Assembly: GCA_902787415.1 (NCBI GenBank)
Contig: CADAGG010000034.1
Coordinates: forward strand, 1,121 to 11,695
DNA: 10,575 nt
Origin: a methanogenic archaeon
GTDB lineage: Archaea; Thermoplasmatota; Thermoplasmata; Methanomassiliicoccales; Methanomethylophilaceae
Direction of reading: 5' to 3'
Position numbers and translations under genes: made by a program. Shown here in pieces: positions 1 through 6,609 of the stretch. The notes below the pieces were generated by a model that saw only the letters and a list, made by a program, of their open reading frames with translations, had not been told where the DNA came from and did not search any database. The first letter of the stretch is position 1. Every line of letters starts with the position of its first letter.

Positions 1-452
1 AGGTCCTTCATGCCCACGTACTTGTTGTAGCCGGCGAAGAGCTCGTCCGCCCCCTGTCCGCCGAGGACGGTGCCCTCGGGGCAGTTCCTCATGACGCAGA
101 ACAGGGGCATCTCGAACGCCAGGGTGAGCGGGCTCTCGGTGCCGGTGACGGAGATCATCTCCCTCAGGTTCTCCACGATGTCCCCGTCGGGGAGGTCGAT
201 GACCGTGAGCTCCAGTCCGAGCAGGGGTGCGACCTCCTGCGCGGCCTCGGCATCGTGGGAGCCCCTGGCGCCCACGGTGTACAGCCTCACGCTGTTCGCG
301 TGCCTCTTGGCCAGGGCGGCCACCAGGCTGGAGTCGATGCCGCCGGAGAAGGCGACCGCAACATCCTGGCCCTCGGTGCATTTGGCCACCGATGCATCCA
401 GGAGTTCCGCGAGGCGTTGGGAGAGTTCCGACATATGGTCTAGGGATGCCAT
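1..452 (-). CDS. asparagine synthase-type PP-loop ATPase, N-terminal part (cut by left edge)
   Basis: The 150 visible residues form an ATP-pyrophosphatase (PP-loop) domain of the asparagine synthase B C-terminal type. The PP-loop SGGIDSS lies at residues 36-42 and GGQGADELFAGY at 131-142, close to the family motif SGEGADELFGGY. The protein begins almost directly with this domain, so the glutamine amidotransferase domain of classical AsnB is absent from the N-terminus. Such stand-alone synthase domains occur in archaea; they should adenylate a carboxylate and transfer an amino group, using ammonia or a separate glutaminase, but the true substrate is unknown. The start at 452 was chosen because a weak TATA-like element (GGTATTAT, minus strand, 484-477) lies about 28 bases upstream, fitting a leaderless transcript; ATG at 434 is an alternative. 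The gene is divergent from nikR. A QueC-like or other PP-loop amidating role cannot be ruled out from this fragment. Confidence 0.8.
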   Translation of the reverse strand, partial: MASLDHMSELSQRLAELLDASVAKCTEGQDVAVAFSGGIDSSLVAALAKRHANSVRLYTVGARGSHDAEAAQEVAPLLGLELTVIDLPDGDIVENLREMISVTGTESPLTLAFEMPLFCVMRNCPEGTVLGGQGADELFAGYNKYVGMKD

Positions 453-556
453 ACCATCTAATAAGGGGTGTGTCCGATAATACCGAGCATAGTCCAAGGT
501 ATGCGCTCCATATGTGCTAGATAGCTTTAACTAGCCAAAAACGCATACTCCGCCTC
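453..556. promoter_or_regulatory. divergent promoter region between the PP-loop gene and nikR
   Basis: For nikR, a TATA-like TTTAACTA at 526-533 sits about 27 bases before the ATG at 557, and no Shine-Dalgarno sequence precedes that ATG, so transcription probably starts at or very near it. For the minus-strand gene, TATTAT (482-477) stands at the matching distance from 452. The region is rich in inverted repeats: GCATA-N8-TATGC (487-504), GTATGCG-N36-CGCATAC (499-548), GCTAG-N10-CTAGC (516-535) and TACTCC-N11-GGAGTA (546-568). The longest pair brackets the nikR TATA-like box, as expected for an operator. The repeats are seen directly; binding by NikR is inference. Confidence 0.5.
499..548. 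repeat. 7-bp inverted repeat flanking the nikR TATA-like box
   Basis: GTATGCG (499-505) and CGCATAC (542-548) are exact reverse complements separated by 36 bases, with centres 43 bp apart, close to four helical turns. The first five bases of the arm, GTATG, match the half-site of the well-known E. coli NikR operator (GTATGA-N16-TCATAC), but the spacing here is about twice as long. This could be a widely spaced operator looped by a NikR tetramer, or a chance match. Confidence 0.4.
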
Positions 557-568
557 ATGGATGGAGTA
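546..568. repeat. 6-bp inverted repeat spanning the nikR start codon
   Basis: TACTCC (546-551) and GGAGTA (563-568) are exact reverse complements with an 11-base spacer that contains the ATG at 557. If the transcript starts near 557, only the right arm is transcribed, so a DNA operator is more likely than an RNA hairpin. It shares the TAC of its left arm with the CGCATAC element. Confidence 0.3.
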
Positions 569-1000
569 ACACGCATCGGTGTTTCCCTCGAACCCGAGCT
601 TCTCAACGAGTTCGACAAAGTGATTCAGAAGAAAGGTTACGTCAGCAGGTCCGAGGCTATCCGCGACCTGGTCCGCGACACCCTCGCCGAGACCGAGTGG
701 AAGAACGACAAGGAGTACATGTGCGGAGTCATCACCATGGTCTACGACCACGACACCACCGGCCTGAGCGAGAAGCTCACCGAGGTGCAGCACGCCGCCC
801 TGCAGACCATCGCCACCACCATCCACATGCACCTCGACCATGACAAGTGCCTCGAGATCATCGCGGTGGAGGGGGAGCTCGGAGAGCTCAAGAAGCTCAC
901 CAACGACCTCGGATCCATCAAGGGCGTCCTCAGGTGCAAGCTCACCATGGCCGCCAAGAAGACCGGCCACATGCACTACATCGGCCCCAGGAACGACTGA
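557..1000 (+). CDS. nikR: nickel-responsive transcriptional regulator NikR
   Basis: This 147-residue protein fits the NikR family (E. coli NikR has 133 residues). Residues 4-45 form a ribbon-helix-helix DNA-binding domain, with VTRIGVSLEPELL as the beta strand and start of helix 1 and GYVSRSEAIRDLVRDTL as helix 2. Strand positions R6, G8 and S10 align with the base-contacting residues of known NikRs. The C-terminal ACT-like domain keeps the nickel ligands H79, H90, H92 and C98, with exactly the spacing of E. coli H76, H87, H89 and C95. NikR is a tetramer that binds DNA when loaded with Ni2+ and usually represses nickel uptake genes. Nickel matters to methanogens for coenzyme F430 and hydrogenases. 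No nickel transporter gene is nearby, so targets may be distant or include nikR itself, given the inverted repeats before it. It converges with the next gene, with 7 bases between the stop codons. Confidence 0.95.
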   Translation: MDGVTRIGVSLEPELLNEFDKVIQKKGYVSRSEAIRDLVRDTLAETEWKNDKEYMCGVITMVYDHDTTGLSEKLTEVQHAALQTIATTIHMHLDHDKCLEIIAVEGELGELKKLTNDLGSIKGVLRCKLTMAAKKTGHMHYIGPRND

Positions 1001-1007
1001 AATTCAC

Positions 1008-1628
1008 TTACCGGGCCCTTGCCCGGTCCCCGTTTTCCATCCCGTCGAAGGATACTATCACTGTCGCGTACTTCCCGGAGGGATCCATCCCGTAGCGGGA
1101 GCGGATGAGCCTGTCCACGGGAAGGGCGGGATACATCGCGATGGCTCCCCTCACTCCCTCCTCGGTGTCGAGGGCCCTGACCGGAGATGCGTGGAGCACC
1201 GCCGTGACGTCCTCGTCGATCTTCATCTTCCAGTTGAGGACGAAATGGTCCGAGAGGAAGATGATGTCGCTCCGCCTGCGGTACTCTTCGATCTTGTCCT
1301 GCGGGATGTCGTAGGCGATGACGTCGCCGTGCATGTTCTCCCATGTGAGCACGCAGGGCGGGACCCCGTCGAGGTAGCCGCTGTCCTGCAGGAGGATGAC
1401 GTGGTGCTCCTTCTCCAGGGTCTCCCTCAGGGCGTCGTTGCGCATGGCCATGGTGCCCGACTGAACACCGGACTCCTCCTTCAGAAAAACCTCGAGATCC
1501 TCGGTATCTGGCACTAGCGCCTGAACGACCGACGGCAATGATGAGAGTCTGCAGCAGACGCGGTCCGTGACGGTGCCGTAGGCCTTGTCGCGGTAGAGCC
1601 CCGGAAGCGAATGACTCTCGGGGAGCAT
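1008..1628 (-). CDS. hypothetical protein, paralogue of the upstream neighbour
   Basis: I do not recognise the family. The 206-residue protein has no signal peptide, no convincing membrane segment and no metal-binding cluster, so it is probably cytoplasmic; it ends in a short basic tail. It aligns along most of its length with the protein encoded just upstream. YDIPQD (106-111) matches HDVPKG; the stretch from Y166 to Y179 (YPAL...RLIRSRYG) matches NPAI...FLRERFG; and YATVIVSF (187-194) matches TSTIIAVNF. The strand-helix alternation suggests an alpha/beta fold. The ATG at 1628 lies 6 bases after the stop of the upstream gene, with TGAGG just before it, so the two genes are probably co-transcribed and the start is reasonable. 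CC at 25-26 is not shared with the partner. Function unknown. Confidence 0.75.
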   Translation of the reverse strand: MLPESHSLPGLYRDKAYGTVTDRVCCRLSSLPSVVQALVPDTEDLEVFLKEESGVQSGTMAMRNDALRETLEKEHHVILLQDSGYLDGVPPCVLTWENMHGDVIAYDIPQDKIEEYRRRSDIIFLSDHFVLNWKMKIDEDVTAVLHASPVRALDTEEGVRGAIAMYPALPVDRLIRSRYGMDPSGKYATVIVSFDGMENGDRARAR

Positions 1629-1634
1629 GGCGCC

Positions 1635-2219
1635 TCACTCGCTGAAGTTGACCGCGATGATGGTGGAGGTGGCGTTGACGGGCCCGGTGTATCCGAACCT
1701 CTCGCGGAGGAAAACATTGGTGGAGATGGCGGGGTTGAAGGCCACCACTTTGCTCACGCCTTTCAGGTTCTCCAGGAAGGAGATGCTGTGGGGGAGGACG
1801 ACGAACTTGAGGTCGGAGGTGGGCATCTCCTGCGCGTACATCACGTAGGTGCTGCTGACCCAAATGGCCTCCTCGCCGATCTTCTCGCGGGACATGCCTT
1901 TGGGGACGTCGTGTCCGAAGATGTGCCCGGAATCGTCCGCGAGGATGGTCATCATCTCGGTGGGCGCTTCGAGGAAGGAGTCGGAGAACACGCAGAGCCT
2001 GAGGTCCATGGACCTGCTCTCGTTGAGGGCGCGGTTCTCGTACTTGCAGCAGAAGCCTCCGTTCTTGGATTCGGCCAGTTCCATGCGGACGGCGGTGGAC
2101 CCATCCATGACAAAGACATCGTAGACGCCTTTGTGGGCACGGAGCATGTTGATAACGTCTTCTGCCTGCATTATGTTGGAATATACATCCATCCATATAA
2201 GGGTTGGCACAGAATCCAT
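1635..2219 (-). CDS. hypothetical protein, first gene of a paralogous pair
   Basis: I do not recognise the family. The predicted protein has 194 residues, is soluble-looking and mixes hydrophobic strands (VYDVFVMDG at 32-40, LKFVVLP at 137-143, STIIAVNF at 185-192) with polar helices. Its conserved points with the downstream paralogue are the HDVP turn (103-106), the NPAI...FLRERFG segment (162-176) and the final strand. The reading frame is open further upstream into topA, but ATG 2219 was preferred. It lies just downstream of an AT-rich TATA palindrome, in the arrangement of a very short leader, and no Shine-Dalgarno sequence precedes it; ATG codons at 2192 and 2171 are alternatives. It is divergent from topA and shares its promoter region, which hints at, but does not show, linked expression. 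Confidence 0.7.
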   Translation of the reverse strand: MDSVPTLIWMDVYSNIMQAEDVINMLRAHKGVYDVFVMDGSTAVRMELAESKNGGFCCKYENRALNESRSMDLRLCVFSDSFLEAPTEMMTILADDSGHIFGHDVPKGMSREKIGEEAIWVSSTYVMYAQEMPTSDLKFVVLPHSISFLENLKGVSKVVAFNPAISTNVFLRERFGYTGPVNATSTIIAVNFSE

Positions 2220-2289
2220 TTGCTGAAATGATATTAGCTTCCCTTTTTTATTATAATTATAAATAATAACTAACCACTTTCGATTCCCA
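2220..2289. promoter_or_regulatory. bidirectional TATA promoter for topA and the unknown gene pair
   Basis: This 70-base space holds a perfect 12-bp palindrome, TTATAATTATAA at 2251-2262, inside a longer A/T run. Its centre is about 33 bases before the topA ATG and about 37 before the ATG at 2219. For topA, TTATAAATA (2257-2265) is centred 29 bases before the ATG. Neither gene has a Shine-Dalgarno sequence, so both transcripts are probably leaderless or nearly so. The palindrome is seen; that one element serves both directions is inference. Confidence 0.6.
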
Positions 2290-4662
2290 ATGAAAATCCT
2301 GATAATTACCGAGAAGGCAAACGCTGCGAGGAGGATCGCCACCATCCTCTCCGACGGCAACTCTCATTCGGCTTCCGCAGGCGGAGTCACCTCCCTGACC
2401 TTCAGCATCGGAAACGATGACTACAACGTGGTCAGTCTGAGGGGACACATCATGGAGCTCGACTATCCCGAGAAGTACGGCGACTGGAAGGCCACCTCCC
2501 CCGTGGAGCTGGTCAGCGCCCCGCAGATCAAGACCGTCCGCGTGAAGTCCATCCTCTCCAAGATCTCCGAGCTCGCCAAGGAGTCCGACGAGATCATCAT
2601 CGCGACCGACTACGACCGCGAGGGAGAGCTCATCGGTATGGAGACCGTCAAGGCCGCCAACGCTGACATGGCCAAGGTCAGGAGGGCCAAGTTCAGCGCT
2701 CTGACCAAGGGTGAGATCGAGAACGCCTTCGCCAACCTCGTCGAGCCCGACGAGAAACTGGCCAACGCCGCCGAGGCCAGGCAGGTCGTGGACCTCTCCT
2801 GGGGAGCCGTGCTCACCAGGCTCATCTCCCTGTCCTCCGGACAGGTCGGCAAGAACTTCATGTCCGTGGGCCGTGTGCAGAGCCCCACCCTGAAGCTCCT
2901 GGTGGACCGCAACGAGGAGATCGAGAACTTCGTCCCCACCCCCTACTGGACCATCGAGGGCAGGTTCGGCATGCTCGCCTTCAAGGGGACCCACGAGAAG
3001 GGCCAGATCTGGGACGAGGCCGAGGCTAAAGCCATCTACGACAGGACCAAGGACGTCAAGGAAGCAGTAGTAAGTTCATTCGAGAAGGGACTCAAGGAGG
3101 AGTACAGGCCCCCGCCCTTCGACACCACCATGATGCAGGTCGAGGCCAACAAGATCGGCATCCCTCCCTCCGCCGCCATGAAGATTGCGGAGGACCTCTA
3201 CACCGGAGGATACATCTCCTATCCCCGTACCGAGAACACCGAGTACCCCAAGAGCCTGAGCCTCAGGAGCGTCCTCGAGAAGCTGAAGGACTCCGACATG
3301 AAGGAGGAGGCCGAGGAGCTCCTCAAGCAGGAGAAGATCTCCCCCTCCAGGGGAAAGAGGCGCACCACGGACCATCCGCCTATCTACCCCACCGCCGGAG
3401 CCACCTCCGCCAAGCTCAAGGGCGACAAGTGGAAGCTCTACGAGCTCATCGCCCGCAGGTTCATGGCCACCGTGGCCCCCAACGCCGTCGCCGAGGTCAC
3501 CAACACCGTCCTCGACGTGAACGGGGAGAAGTTCGTCTCCGAGGGATACGTGCAGAAGGAGCAGGGCTGGAAGAAGTTCTACAAGAAGTACCTCCGCTCC
3601 GCCGAGACCCGCGTGCCCGAGATGAAGGTCGGCGAGAAGATCGACGTGCGCAGCATCTCCGAGGAGGAGGGACAGACCAAGCCCCCCTACAGGTACAACC
3701 AGGGTTCGCTCATCCAGGAGATGGACAGGCTCCAGCTCGGTACCAAGTCCACCAGGCACGACATCATCGGCAAGCTGTTCTCCAGGAACTACGTCCAGGG
3801 CAACTATCTGATCCCCACCGCCAGCGGAATCGCCCTCACCAAGGCCCTGGAGCACCACGGGGGAGGCATCACCGAGCCCGAGATGACCGCCAAGCTCGAG
3901 AGGGACATGCTGAGCATCACGGACGGCGTCAAGACCCTCGACGAGGTCGTGGAGGAGTCGCAGTCCATGCTGCACGACGTCGCCGTCAAACTGGACGCCG
4001 ACAGCGAGCAGATCGGCGACGAGATCAAGTCCGCCCTCAAGAAGCAGCAGTACGTCGGCCTATGTCCCAGCTGCGGTAACAGCATGACCGTCAAGAAGTC
4101 CAAGAACGGCAACTTCATCGGATGCAACGGCTACCCCGAGTGCAAGCGCGCCTACCCGCTCCCTAAGGGAGCGCTGGTGCAGATGCTCGAGAGCACCTGC
4201 CCCTCCTGCGGTCTCGCGCAGATCAAGGTGGTCAGGAAGGGCATGCCCCCGTCCGTGCAGTGCATCGACCCCAAGTGCCCCAGCAACACCGAGAAGAACG
4301 ACCTCGGACCCTGCCCCACCTGCAAGGTCGGCACCATCCGCGTCACCTATTCCAAGGCGGGCAAGCGCTTCGCGGGATGCTCCGAATGGCCCCGCTGCAC
4401 CCAGACCTACCCGCTCAGGCCCAGGGGATCCATCGTCCCCACCGGCGAGTCCTGTCCCGACTGCGGAGCCCCCGTGGTATCGCTCGGTTCCATCACCGAG
4501 TGCATCAACATGGACTGCGGTTCCCGCAAGAAGAAGAGGCCCGCCTCCGAGGCGGAGCCCGCGGCCCCCTCGGACAGCAGGGTCGGCAAGGTCGTGAAGG
4601 TGGTCGTCAGCGACCGCAAGAAGAAATCCCCTGCCAAGAAGGCAGCTAAGAAAGAGGAGTGA
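2290..4662 (+). CDS. topA: DNA topoisomerase I (type IA)
   Basis: This 790-residue enzyme relaxes negatively supercoiled DNA by transient single-strand breakage. The N-terminal Toprim domain begins with MKILIITEKANAARRIA and carries the metal-binding DxDxE motif in ATDYDREGEL as D107, D109 and E111. The catalytic tyrosine is Y311 in GGYISYPRTENTEY, followed by R313, in the usual type IA signature. After the gated core come four Cys4 zinc ribbons: C592/C595/C612/C618, C637/C640/C658/C663, C675/C678/C697/C703 and C722/C725/C738/C743. A lysine-rich tail (about 744-790, ending KKSPAKKAAKKEE) probably helps bind DNA. The several zinc ribbons favour topoisomerase I over topoisomerase III; reverse gyrase is excluded because the helicase half is missing. 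The start follows a TATA-like box and lacks a Shine-Dalgarno sequence. The stop codon lies 1 base from the stop of convergent cobY. Confidence 0.95.
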   Translation: MKILIITEKANAARRIATILSDGNSHSASAGGVTSLTFSIGNDDYNVVSLRGHIMELDYPEKYGDWKATSPVELVSAPQIKTVRVKSILSKISELAKESDEIIIATDYDREGELIGMETVKAANADMAKVRRAKFSALTKGEIENAFANLVEPDEKLANAAEARQVVDLSWGAVLTRLISLSSGQVGKNFMSVGRVQSPTLKLLVDRNEEIENFVPTPYWTIEGRFGMLAFKGTHEKGQIWDEAEAKAIYDRTKDVKEAVVSSFEKGLKEEYRPPPFDTTMMQVEANKIGIPPSAAMKIAEDLYTGGYISYPRTENTEYPKSLSLRSVLEKLKDSDMKEEAEELLKQEKISPSRGKRRTTDHPPIYPTAGATSAKLKGDKWKLYELIARRFMATVAPNAVAEVTNTVLDVNGEKFVSEGYVQKEQGWKKFYKKYLRSAETRVPEMKVGEKIDVRSISEEEGQTKPPYRYNQGSLIQEMDRLQLGTKSTRHDIIGKLFSRNYVQGNYLIPTASGIALTKALEHHGGGITEPEMTAKLERDMLSITDGVKTLDEVVEESQSMLHDVAVKLDADSEQIGDEIKSALKKQQYVGLCPSCGNSMTVKKSKNGNFIGCNGYPECKRAYPLPKGALVQMLESTCPSCGLAQIKVVRKGMPPSVQCIDPKCPSNTEKNDLGPCPTCKVGTIRVTYSKAGKRFAGCSEWPRCTQTYPLRPRGSIVPTGESCPDCGAPVVSLGSITECINMDCGSRKKKRPASEAEPAAPSDSRVGKVVKVVVSDRKKKSPAKKAAKKEE

Positions 4663-4663
4663 A

Positions 4664-5260
4664 TCAAACCAGTTTACGGGCCAGAGCGAGCTCGCCCTGC
4701 GTGTTGACGTTGACGGCGAGCTCCTTCCAGTCCGTGAAGAGTCCCTCCTCGTTGAGGTACTCTCCCTTCAGGGTGGCCTCGCGGTCCATGCTGGACACGC
4801 CCGAGACTACCCATTCTTTTCCGTTTATCTCCCTCGTGTACGAGGGGATGACGCCCATCTCGCGAACAGTGCCAGCATCTATGAAAACGATCATGGACTG
4901 CATCTCGGGGCGGAAGGCCTCCACGGTCTTCTCGATGACCGTGGAGGTCATCATGGGGATGTCCGAGGGACTGGTCAGGACGTACTTCCCGTTCATGACG
5001 CCGAACGCGTCGTGGAGGTCCATCATGAAGTCGTCCCCGGACGTGTGAATGGTTTCGATCCCGTTATCCTCCAGATAACGGGCGGTCTCCGAGGTATGGT
5101 CGCTCACCGACACCAGGACGCGGTCGATGCCCCTGGCGTTGCGCATGGAGTTGACCACGCGCATCACCACGGGCTCGCCGCCGATGACCTGCATGGGTTT
5201 CTCTATTCCGCAGTCCCCCATGCGGGTGCCTTTGCCGCCGGCGTTGATGAGCGCTTCCAT
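4664..5260 (-). CDS. cobY: GTP:adenosylcobinamide-phosphate guanylyltransferase (archaeal CobY)
   Basis: CobY transfers GMP from GTP to adenosylcobinamide phosphate, giving adenosylcobinamide-GDP, the substrate of CobS. It replaces the bacterial kinase/guanylyltransferase CobU in archaea. The 198 residues match the usual CobY length. The protein opens with the nucleotidyltransferase loop LINAGGKGTRMG (4-15), followed by K21-P22, and has SPSDIPMM at 97-104, where an aspartate of this fold coordinates metal. The ATG at 5260 lies 2 bases after the cobS stop, and GGTGA immediately upstream serves as ribosome binding site, which fixes the start. The frame stays open far upstream, but that stretch is an arginine-rich shadow of cobS. 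It is the last gene of the cobamide operon. A MobA-like cofactor transferase is the main alternative and is disfavoured by the neighbours. Confidence 0.9.
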   Translation of the reverse strand: MEALINAGGKGTRMGDCGIEKPMQVIGGEPVVMRVVNSMRNARGIDRVLVSVSDHTSETARYLEDNGIETIHTSGDDFMMDLHDAFGVMNGKYVLTSPSDIPMMTSTVIEKTVEAFRPEMQSMIVFIDAGTVREMGVIPSYTREINGKEWVVSGVSSMDREATLKGEYLNEEGLFTDWKELAVNVNTQGELALARKLV

Positions 5261-5262
5261 GT

Positions 5263-6609
5263 TCACCAGACTACGATGAACCCCGCGATGAGCACGGTCA
5301 GCAGGAGGATCGCACAGCGGGAGATCTCGTTGGTGGCACCGAGGATGTCGCCGTTGACGAATCCGAAGGTCTTGTTGGCGTAGCGTGCCATGACCATTCC
5401 GACGAAGATCGCCATGCCGAAGCCGAGCACGAACAGGAGTCCGATCTCCCAGCCGGGGATGCCGACGGCACCGAGGCTGCTGTACCTGATCATGGCCCAT
5501 CCGATGACGGTGGTGATGGCCAGGAGGATGAGGGTCAGGACGGAGGACAGGATGAACGTGTTCAAGTCGCTGTTGCGTACCTGGTTGGCGGCCATGCCGT
5601 TGCCGGGATTGCCGAAGGAGGCTGCGACCACCTGGGAGTACTTCACGAGCACTTCCACGCTGAGGACTGCCATGGGTACTCCGATGGCGAAGGTCCAGTT
5701 GTGGATGGGCATCGCGAACAGGTTGTCGAACTCCATGTATGCTACCAGGGTGAGGAGCACCACGGTGAGCGCTACTCCGAGTCCTCCGGCGCCGACGCGG
5801 CTGTCCTTCAGTGCGCGGACATGGTCCTCCTGACTGCCGGAGGAGACGACGAGACCGTCGCCGAAGTCGGCAAGGCCGTCGAAGTGCAGGAACTTGGAGA
5901 AGAGGTACACGCTGGCGAGGGCCACGCAGGGGACCAGGATGTAGCTGAGTCCGGCCATGGCGAAGATCAGACAAGCGATGAATCCCACTATTCCGGTGAT
6001 GAGTCCGATCACGGGGGCGAGCCAGAAGTTCTGGTCCATGGCCTCCATGTCCTTCTCGTCGACGTTGATCCTGATGATGGTGAAGAAGGACAGCATGCAC
6101 TTGATGGCGCCCATGATGCCGGAGGTGTTGATGCTGCGCATCCTGCTGTTCTTCACGGGCTCCATGTTGCCTGCGGGAGCGGGGCGGGTCTCCGTCTCGG
6201 TCAGGGCGGTGGTCTCCGCAGGTGCAGCCTCTTCCTGTGCTGGCACATCCTGCACAGGCTCCTCTGCCGCGGGCTTCTCCTCCGCCTTGGGGGAGAGGCT
6301 GACGATCCTGTTGTAGAGCGCCTCGTCCTCCTCGCGGATGATGGCCATGGCCTCCTCGTCGGACAGGTCCTCGGCCTTGTCTTCTCCGACCTTGGCCACG
6401 ACGATGTCCCATCCCTGTTTCAGGAGGGTGTCGAGGTCCTCGGTCTCTTTCTTGACAGGTTCCGCAGCGGGTTCCTCGGAGGGAGCGGCCTGTACGGGCT
6501 CCTCCTCGACGAATTCCACCTTGGATTCCTCTTTCTTTTCGTAGTCTTCCGGGGAAGAAGCGGTCAGGGGACCTGTCCACGTCCTTCCGTCATCATTCTG
6601 TTCACTCAT
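5263..6609 (-). CDS. cobS: adenosylcobinamide-GDP ribazoletransferase (cobalamin synthase) with long N-terminal extension
   Basis: CobS is an integral membrane enzyme that joins adenosylcobinamide-GDP to alpha-ribazole phosphate, forming adenosylcobalamin phosphate. The CobS part spans about residues 165-448 with several hydrophobic helices and the family motifs HFDGLADFGDG (242-252), DSRVGAGGLGV (269-279) and NGDILGATNEI (419-429). It is preceded by about 150 residues absent from ordinary CobS proteins, which are roughly 250-280 residues long. This extension is acidic and rich in Glu, Ala and Pro, with two similar low-complexity arms (EEEPVQAAP at 35-43 and AEEPVQDVP at 115-123) around a more ordered, helix-like stretch (about 57-107). 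The start at 6609 overlaps the end of cbiS by 8 bases and has GGGGT upstream, so the long form is probably translated. An internal ATG at 6165 (M149) could give a normal-length CobS. Confidence 0.9.
   Translation of the reverse strand: MSEQNDDGRTWTGPLTASSPEDYEKKEESKVEFVEEEPVQAAPSEEPAAEPVKKETEDLDTLLKQGWDIVVAKVGEDKAEDLSDEEAMAIIREEDEALYNRIVSLSPKAEEKPAAEEPVQDVPAQEEAAPAETTALTETETRPAPAGNMEPVKNSRMRSINTSGIMGAIKCMLSFFTIIRINVDEKDMEAMDQNFWLAPVIGLITGIVGFIACLIFAMAGLSYILVPCVALASVYLFSKFLHFDGLADFGDGLVVSSGSQEDHVRALKDSRVGAGGLGVALTVVLLTLVAYMEFDNLFAMPIHNWTFAIGVPMAVLSVEVLVKYSQVVAASFGNPGNGMAANQVRNSDLNTFILSSVLTLILLAITTVIGWAMIRYSSLGAVGIPGWEIGLLFVLGFGMAIFVGMVMARYANKTFGFVNGDILGATNEISRCAILLLTVLIAGFIVVW

Noticed and set aside
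976..2196. A 406-codon minus-strand open frame across the unknown gene pair
   Set aside because: Arginine- and histidine-rich low-information translation. The two frames covering 1008-1628 and 1635-2219 align with each other as proteins, which shows that they are the real coding frames.
3076..3975. A 299-codon open frame opposite topA, plus other frames within 2257-4667
   Set aside because: Leucine-, glycine- and valine-rich mirror of topA codon usage, without motifs or start signals; topA is unmistakable.
4664..6580. A 638-codon open frame that would fuse cobY to a long upstream extension
   Set aside because: The upstream part is arginine-, glycine- and histidine-rich, typical of a shadow frame, and lies over cobS, whose own frame has clear CobS motifs. 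CobY starts at 5260 with its nucleotidyltransferase loop and a ribosome binding site.
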